Below, piece by piece: positions 56,275-64,000 of a DNA stretch of 64,000 nt. The stretch is taken from assembly GCA_030760725.1 (NCBI GenBank), contig JASWHV010000004.1:52171136-52235135 (forward strand), in the 5' to 3' direction. The stretch is from Neostapfia colusana. Its lineage: Eukaryota > Streptophyta > Magnoliopsida > Poales > Poaceae. A program made the translations under genes and the position numbers. The notes below the pieces were generated by a model, which was not told the origin of the DNA, ran no database searches, and was given only the letters and a program-made list of their open reading frames with translations. How positions within the stretch are numbered: the stretch's first letter is position 1; the number at the start of each line of letters is the position of its first letter.

Positions 56275-58332
56275 TCTTCTGGCCTCTTTCAATTCTTACT
56301 ACGTCACAGCACAGTGAACAAGCGGTAATCAAATAATCGCGAGGGGCGGTGATTGCTATCAATAGACACCTGGATAACATGTCACATACACCCAATTCAG
56401 AAGTGTGGTGCCTCACACCTTCCTACTCTGCTGTATGCAGCAACCTTTCAAACGAAACCCAAATGCCGAACCGGTCCATCCGTAACGAGCAGGAGGTCCC
56501 CGCGCGGAGCGTGTCTGTGCCCACCAGCAGACATACACCTTGCTACCCTCAACCCACTCCTATAAAATGGTTGGGTAAGCCTCGGCACCCAGATTAACCA
56601 ATTACATCGGTTTCCTGGTTCCCATATAGCCAGTATGCATCCGGTACCGTTCGAACTTGTCCAGCAGGGCCGCAAAAGGCTCGGTCCTCAGCCGACACCA
56701 ACAGGGCTCGCACATGAGACATCCGCCCACTGCATCCTATCCCCCTGCTAGGTCTCAATTTCTCATTCTTAAGCCATTCTTTACTTCATTGTAGCCTGTG
56801 AGATAAAATTCTATCTCGTGAGTAGATTCCAACTACTCGACTTCTACCGAGATTTTAGGAACATTAGCACAAAATTCTCTACTCATCGATCTGTATACTA
56901 CCCAACCCTCCATAGGATTTAGAGATAATGCAAGTGGGGTTTCAATCACCTTAACTCTAATGCAAGCATTTCGTCATAGACATAAGTAATACAAAGCAAA
57001 ACTTTGCAAAAGTAATTAAATGCAAACCGGTGCTTGCCTAGTTTTGAGTCAAACGGGAAGTTAGCTTCTGGAGGGAGGATCTCAAAGGCCTCCGGAGCGT
57101 CCTCAACTTCGGTGATTATATGATATGCAACAAAATATATGTATAAGTGCTAATGATTTATAAGAAGCAAGCTTCTATTACTAGTTACTGCTATTAAGGT
57201 TTCTTGATTGGCTTTAGAATTTTTCGAGTGGAGACTAGAGGCTATGAGGAGGATCTGAGCAAACTTTGAGGAAGTTTCATGGAAGCTTGTGGTCTCCAAA
57301 ATTCCCACAAGTATATGGTTCCTATGAATTTTGATCTCAAATCTGAAGTTTTGACATAGCTAAAAGTGGAAGATCTAAATAAAGGAAGCCTCCCTGGTTC
57401 TAGCGAAAATTGTTTCATAATTTTCAAGCTACCTACAGGGAGAAAACGGATTTTTGAAGTTGGTAGGAAGACTGAAAAAGTTTCTGTTTATTTTGAAATT
57501 TCCAATGAAGACTGAAAATTTGAACAGAGTTTACCCTAGTAAAAAGAGTACAACGATGCTCAAATTTTTATAGGAGATCACCAGGGTTATAAAGGACCTT
57601 CTAGCCAAATTTGAGCAAATTCCATAACAGGGATCTCCTGGAATTAATTCCCAAACATTTAAATTTGATGAATTTTAGAGAAAATTACATTGACCTTCAG
57701 ACCAATTTCTTTGCATTTCTTCAAATTAATGACATAGATGAACCCAAAAAAAATTGTTCACAAAATTTGGACATTCCTACTGAAAGCTATGGAGGTTTGA
57801 AGTTTTGCCTAAATATGAAATTCGGGAAAAGTTTAAACCATGACCGTGGGCCCTACGATTTGAATTGGGCCACTTAGCTCGCAGCCACACCGAAGCTCAC
57901 GGGGTTCTACCTGTGTAGCCGCATCCGATCCCGTGCCACAAACCGATCCAAGCTGGAAAAACAGAGGCTGATTGGTGGGAGCCGCCACCCTTCGTCTTCT
58001 TCCTGACGCCCACGCTCCCCGCAGTGGAGTACTCCGGTGAGGCTCGCCGGAATGGGTTTCCCGGCCACCTCCCGTGCTGAAACTCGCCGCCTGGGTTTCT
58101 TGGGGTTGCTGAACCCGTTTGTAGGGTCCTCTTGGGCTGCTGGTGGCTGGAAACATGCTGGCGACGGCAACATCGGATATTAGGGTTCTGGTGATGTCGT
58201 TCTTGTGCTAGGGTGCGCCAACTCGACTGAGGTTTGCTTAGAGAGCACCAGGGGAGTATGGTAAACACGAAATGAAGATGCTTGGAAGCTCAAACCGCCG
58301 GCAATCGCACTCTCGACGGTGAGCCGAGGGGT
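56275..58332 (-). repeat. Tekay LTR fragment, minus orientation
   Basis: Aligns on the same strand with about 26370-28230 of the M1 LTR, for example TACTACGTCACAG(A/C)ACAGTG, CAAATGCCGAACCGGTC and TTCCCGGCCACCTCCCG. It has no LTR ends: the left side abuts X LTR sequence and the right side is cut by the E3 insertion. ORFs at 57833-58268 in the GC-rich part are not supported as genes. Confidence 0.8.
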
Positions 58333-61300
58333 TGTAAAACCCCAAGAAAAGGGACTTGCAAAAACTTTTCTTCACCTCCCAACACCACAGTTTTTGTTGG
58401 GGATATCATAGGAAATATTTTAAAGAGCAAGTAACCTCCATCAAAAGAGTGATTAGAGGGGAAAGCCTTCACTTTCACAAAGTAGGGTTTCTATACATGA
58501 ACATGAGAGGTTGAGCTCACCCCTAGAACTTAAAAAGTCTTGGGAAGGTTCAGTCCAAGTTTCATGTAAATCCAACACTTTTGACGCACTTTTGGAGGTA
58601 TTTGAAAAGGAGGCCAATTTGAATGTAAATTCAAATTGCAGCAACTTTCATCCTTCAAATTCAAAAGTTGGCTTCATATTCAAACTCAGCACATTTTTCT
58701 GAGTTAGCCCACCAATTTTCATCCCTATTGGAGTTCATCTTGTCGGGAGCTAAATTTGCAATAATTCAAATCCGAATTTGAATTTCAGTTTAAACATGAA
58801 GCAAATTTAACCCAACAAAGTTCAAATTTGAGAACTCAAATTCAAACCAATACTTGGGGGCTAAGTCTCCCATTCAATGTTTAGTAGCTGGGGATATTTT
58901 ACAGCAGAAGGGGGAGAAAGAATTAGAGGGGAGAAGAGGGCCCACTGGTCAGCCACTCAGGGATCAAACCGACTCATGCACGCGGTCGAACACCCCTAAG
59001 GGCGACAGCGCACGGGGTCGACCCCGTCCCAACGCGGCCACCGCACGGTGAAAGAGTGGAGTCAACACGCCAGCGCGACACTCACTCGGCTGTGTTCACG
59101 GTGCCCTGGCTGCCCCAGCATTCCCCCATCCACAATCGCCTCCGCGCGCAAACTTTTTCATCGCCGCTCTCTGGTCGCCAGCGTCCGAGCAACCCAGGCG
59201 CCCTCGCGCCCGATGCTCAACACAAGAAACGACCGCCATAAGGTGTTGGTTCTGCTTGTCCCTACCGTTCGGCATTTCATGCACCGTCGGGGGAGAATTT
59301 CAATCGGGAACGTTTCGGTGTTCTTAAGGCCGAGCTACACCAAATCCTAAAATTCACGGTTGTTGGCTTATCACCGGGTGTACCGAGCTAAACACACGAT
59401 CTACACCCTGCCATGACCACCTAGGATCAAAAATCAGCAAGAATCATGGGCTAGGGTTGCGGTTATCCGAGTTTTTTGAGCAACAGCCGATATCGGACCT
59501 AGGTCGACGGTGAGGTCCTAGTTCCGGCCATTTCCATGGCCAACCGAGCTCATATTCATGCTCAGCATGCCACAGCGGAGCTGTAGGAGCAAACCGCTTG
59601 AGAAATAAGGCCCGGAGTAGCCCGGGCGAAGTCGCCGGAGGAGAGGGAAGCTCTGTCACCGTCACGGGCATAGTTCCGGCCATTGTCGAGCTCCGGTGAG
59701 GGCACCAGCGTGTTCTCCGAGTCGAGTTAGGCACAGGAGGCAAGTTTTGTTGAAGGTCGGACAGTGAAACGCCCGGCGGCGAGCGCTCTGGCGAAGCGCC
59801 GCTGCGGGAGCTGAGGGAGAGCGCGTGGTAGACGAAGGGGGGGCCGGGTCCACCGGTCAGCCTCTGATCTCGAGCGGGGATCTGTTTGCGGCTGGGATTA
59901 GGTGCGGCAGCGCGGGTAAAACCCCGTGGGCAGCGGTGTGGCCGCATTCTGAGTGGGCTGGCTCGAGGAGTGGGCCCCATCCGCAGAATTTAAACATTTT
60001 GGAAATTTCCAGTTTTAGTTCAAACTTCAAATGAATAGAACTTTGGCTAGGAAACTCCAAATTCGATGAACCAAATTTTGCTGAACTCAGAATTCTGAGT
60101 ACTTTCCAGCAATACCAAATTCAGCTCATGAAAGTGAATAGTTTTCCAAAATTGAATCCCAAAAGTTTAAACTGTTGGGAATTTTATCTGGAGAACTACT
60201 TTATGAAAAATTCTGAAATTTGGCTTAGAGGTTCACTGGAAAATCCCTGAATCACAGTAAAATTTTCAGACGCATCCATTTTCATTTAGTTACCCTAATG
60301 GGGTGATTAAGAGAACTGCCCTGAGAAAATAGAAAAATGTACAGAAACATTTTTCAGATTTTCTCCAATCTTAATTAGGGCATAACTTTCAGTAGAATTC
60401 TTCAAATGACATGAAACCAATTCCATTAGAACCATCTTAAATTCTAGTTTCCAGAAAGTAATGGTTGGAGCCATGAAAACCCCTGGAATTACTTAGAGGC
60501 TCAAATATTGACCGAATGGAGTTTTATTTGTACAAGGTTCAAATGAAACTTGGTCAAGACTCTGGTTAGGACCCTACCAAGCCACCAGAAAAGTTTCAGA
60601 ACCAAAGGGGAGGGCTAGCTAGAGTTATTAGTAATTATGTATTCAAGTTTACACATTGCATATTAAATTGACATGTAGTATTACATTAACGTGTAGTCGC
60701 TGAAGGCGAATAGACTCCGGAAGTGCTGGACTTCCTTCTTCCGGACGAAGACTTAACCCCTGAACAGCAGCAACAAGGCAAGCCCAGGTTTGCATTAAGC
60801 CTTTTATAAAGTTTTTACTTTGTTTACATACGTAGAGTGAATGGTGTATGTGCATTAGGTGTACGATGGATGAATACCCCACTTGAATGACCAGAATTTT
60901 TCCATAAGAGTGAGGGTAGTGTCTAAGATCTCGAGTAGACAGGCTATGCTTAATAATTCATAGGACTTCGGTACAAGTCGAGTAGTTGGAATCTACTCGC
61001 GAGTTAGGTTTGGGACACACGGGTTCGGTTGAGTGATGTGAGATCAATTTAGTAATGAAAATGAGACTAGGCAGGGGCTAGGGCGCAGCAAGAGGAAGTC
61101 TTGTGTGCGCAGCCCTGCTCGTGTCGATTGAGGACCGATCCGTGTGCGGCCCTGCTGAACAAGTATTGAACGTACCGAAGGCATATCGGATATATGGGCC
61201 CCGATAAACCGATGTAGCCTAAACCTCCGGGCGTCGAGGCATAGCACACCGATTTATAGGTGTAGGTTGAGGGCAGCAAGGTGGAAATCAGCCAACGGGC

Positions 61301-62160
61301 ATAGAGAGATGCTCCGTGTGGGGAACCTCCTGCTCGTTTCGGTGCGACCGGTTCGATGTTTGGGCTGTTGGGTGAAATGTTGTCCCGTACGACATCGAGT
61401 GAGCGTGCTGTGCATCTCCACGGGTGGGCGTGCGTGACGTGCTCTTTGGGTTTCCCTGCAGGTGTATATCGAGTCGATTCGCCGTCCCTCGCGGTGACGA
61501 GTACCGCTTGTTCACTGCGTCGTAACGTAGACTAATGTATGAAATGTGATGATGCAATCTTGCTTTTATGATATAATTGTATGGCTACATGTGTGCCACC
61601 AAATATTGCTTACAAAATTTCAGATTCATGAACTGTTAACTTGCTGCTAAAAGATGAACTAAGGATGAACTTGTAGGCGAGTCCCTTGCTGCAACATTAC
61701 TGGCCTATGTCATTGTACACCTCATGTAGAGTTTCATGCTTAGGTGAGTCGGTTAAGCCTTGTTGAGCCCTCGTGCTCGCGGTTGCTGCTTAAGTGTTTT
61801 GCAGGTGAGGAGCCACCCACGGACTGGGAGTACGAGTCCACCGGCGAGGGTTACCCTCCGTCGGGGACCACGGCTGAGTGGGATCCGTACACGCCGCGCT
61901 GAGCTGCGACGTGCAGCTAGTGTGGGTTGCCCTAGGGATGGGCAACCGACTTTTGCTAGATAGGCGGGCGTGAGTGTAGAAAAGTAGACTTCTGCTGTAT
62001 AATAAAGACAATGGTTTGTAACTGAGTATTGTACCTGTTTGTACAGTTCAGTTGTTTTTCCCATGTAATATAATATGTCCTTATGACATGTGCTGTCGGG
62101 TGTCGCATCGTGCGGCACCACCCTCTACGATCCTGGATGGGTGGATTCCAGTCCGCCACA
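58333..62160 (+). repeat. E3 5' LTR, 3,828 bp
   Basis: TGTAAAACCCCAAG to CCGCCACA. It shares the conserved block (61044-61400) and the 3' portion with E1 and E2. The GC-rich middle (58920-59990) differs more. Minus-strand ORFs of 60-178 residues in the LTR are not supported as genes. Confidence 0.9.
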
Positions 62161-64000
62161 GCCTGGTATCAGAGCCGCATTGGGGATAGCACAGTACTTA
62201 AGGACTGTATTATGGGAAAACTTAGGTTTACGGTGAGGAATCGGTAGTTTGCCCAAGTAAGGACTATAGTAGCATAGTTATTTAAAGTGGCAAAGACTAA
62301 CCTATGTGTTATAATTCTAAATTTCAATTATTGTAACGACGCACCTACGCTCTGGTAAGTATGGTAAGGAACGCCACCGAAAGCGGTTCAATTTCGGTTA
62401 GCTCCCCTGACGAGGAATGTGGTTCAGGGATAGGTCTCACAGCTTGGTGTGAGACGTCAAAATGAAACTCTTGGACTCTTCATGTTCCTGAGTTCATATG
62501 AAACACTGATCCCTAGCGTGCATTAGGCAAGTAAGTGGAGACCCCATCGCGTGGTCAGTAACGCGAGAGTGTGTTCGTCTGAAAATAGCACAGCAGGACA
62601 TACGCAGCGCTTGCCATCGGCGTGCCCTGCAGGGCAGTAGGTGGTATCTGTTGGGTTGATAACATTCCCAACCATGACGACCCGTTCATGGCATACTCGT
62701 GTTCCCTGTCGTGTGGTGTTGAAATACGATCACGTACCTTGAGACGTGACTTAACTCAAGGACGGCCGTATGGCAATGATACGGGCGTTTGTATTTACTT
62801 TTAAATATGGAACTGCCTGAAATGGACAACCTTTGAGTGCATCACTATTGTGTGGTCTTCTGCAGGTACTAACCACATATGTATCCGTGTAGAAAACGTG
62901 TGCGAGAGACCATTTAGTGCCACACTTGAGACGTATATGCCGGTATAATCCGGTTAGGATTTTCTTTTGTGAGGAACGTAGTACCGAGATATCATAGGCA
63001 TATGCATGCAAAATAATGATAACAAGGAATTAAAAATCTCTAGGTTCAACATTTAGGTCCCTGGTTGGGTATAAGAATGTGATAGTGGTGCAGAATAGCC
63101 AAAGGAATGAAAAACAGAGTGCTCTGTTTTGGGGCAGCAAGTTTGCTGACCTTCAACAGGGCATAACTCACAGGTCTTTTAGCCCAGGGAGGTGTGGTAT
63201 GTAGTTATGGAAAGGTATCTAAGTACTCTACAACTTTGTTGTAGACTTTCAGAGCTGAAACACACCTTAAGAGGGCTTAAATCCCAGAGGAATGTAAACT
63301 GTCCAGAACTAGGACAGAGTTAAACACTCCCTGGACTGTTCTGTTTTTCAAACATAACTCCTAGTAGAAAAATCAAAAAAAAATTATATGATACATCCTT
63401 AAAAATAGTAGAAGATGTGTGACATCTTTGCAATTCAAAGTTTCTGAAATTTCAGCACAGATTTCAGTGGAAACTCGAATTGAAAACAGCAACTTCCAAG
63501 AGAGGTGCTGTTAAAATTCTTCCAGAAATTCTGTTGACTTCGAATTACCATAACTTTTTAACCAGAGCTGATCTGAGGGCAAACAAGTACTCGTTGGAAA
63601 GATACAGCAGTTAGCTTTAACTTTGGTATTCAACTCCAGTCATGAAAATACCCAGAACCAGATCAAAATCTTGGATATGTAGAAACTGGTCATTCTGGCA
63701 GAGGAATGACATTTGAACTCATTTGAGAGATTGTTGTACACTAGAGGGGGTTTGAGTACTTCCAATGGTGTAGAACATACTCATGAGAGGTTATCTTCAA
63801 CTAGTGAAAGATTTGAGCATAGGCATCACCCAAGTTTCTTTTACTAGAGACCATGTTTGTGTCGTATTGAAGATAAAAGGGGGGTATACGTGATGACAAA
63901 GCGATAGTAACATCTCGTAGTGACCAAATCTAGTTTTGGTGAACTTCCAAAGAGGAGGTTCATCAAGTTGGATTAAACTTGCTTGTATTTGGTCTGGTAA
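62161..64000 (+). other. E3 leader (partial)
   Basis: Noncoding. Collinear with 41552-43261 of E2 and 2172-4010 of E1, including CTGCAGGTACTAACCACATA near 62862. No gene is seen. Confidence 0.85.
62164..62175 (+). other. Primer binding site (initiator Met tRNA), E3
   Basis: TGGTATCAGAGC three bases after the LTR end. Confidence 0.92.

Larger units (their letters stand above)
58333..64000 (+). mobile_element. E3: Tekay-like element, 5' LTR and leader, cut by the window end
   Basis: LTR 58333-62160, PBS 62164-62175, and leader from 62161 to the window edge. Position 64000 corresponds to about 43261 in E2, so gag would start about 140 bp beyond. Close to E2 but with many differences. The left flank is GGGGT. 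The TSD cannot be tested. Confidence 0.88.

Noticed and set aside
58854..59980. ORFs of 60-178 residues on both strands in the GC-rich middle of the E3 LTR
   Set aside because: They are inside an LTR with defined ends, overlap each other on both strands, and show no domain or conservation.

Overview
The window looks like nuclear DNA from a grass (Poaceae) with a large, repeat-rich genome. Almost every base can be assigned to LTR retrotransposons, their solo LTRs, or rearranged fragments of them. I saw no host protein-coding gene, rRNA, tRNA gene or CRISPR array. The grass assignment is an inference from the kinds of element present: long-LTR Tekay/Del chromoviruses and a SIRE/Maximus-type copia element with a third ORF and GGAC/GTCC palindromes in its LTR.

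Layout, left to right. (1) 1-14521: a decayed plus-strand Ty3/gypsy Tekay-like element (E1) whose 5' LTR runs off the window. Its gag-pol has at least five frameshifts and three stops. Its 3' LTR is split by a 2,871-bp solo LTR of a second gypsy family, called Y here (9230-12100, TSD CTAAG). (2) 14522-22206: a rearranged zone with a reversed piece of Y LTR, a piece of Tekay leader, a Y LTR of 3,406 bp with its PBS, a pre-gag ORF and a truncated gag, then a 0.57-kb copia gag scrap. (3) 22207-29665: a minus-strand Tekay element (M1) with gag-protease, leader and LTR. This LTR has a PBS on one side and a PPT plus pol tail on the other. (4) 29666-56274: an LTR of a third family (X) split by a SIRE-type copia element (30808-55715, minus strand). 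That copia element is itself interrupted by a solo X LTR (32416-34125) and by a young, complete Tekay element E2 (37593-51960). (5) 56275-58332: a minus-strand Tekay LTR fragment. (6) 58333-64000: a plus-strand Tekay element E3 with complete 5' LTR, PBS and leader, cut by the window edge just before gag.

E2 is the only element that looks functional. It has two 3,959-bp LTRs of equal length in which I noticed only two differences, an exact 5-bp TSD (CTATC), a PBS matching the initiator-Met tRNA, a PPT, and one uninterrupted Gag-Pol ORF with all catalytic residues of protease, RT, RNase H and integrase plus a chromodomain-like tail. It lies within the RT region of the copia element, and the coding sequence resumes across the duplicated target site.

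The most unusual item is in family Y. Upstream of gag is a separate reading frame (20266-21045) whose first 21 residues align in register with the histone H3 tail, including TARKSTGG around K9. It is followed by a predicted coiled coil, a basic cluster and an acidic C-terminus, with one in-frame TAG. Both this ORF and gag begin directly after an AG that looks like a splice acceptor. Other points of note are nine exact CGGACTAGTCCG palindromes in the copia element, three of them just upstream of the LTR TATA box, a 1.35-kb inverted repeat, and several repair scars.
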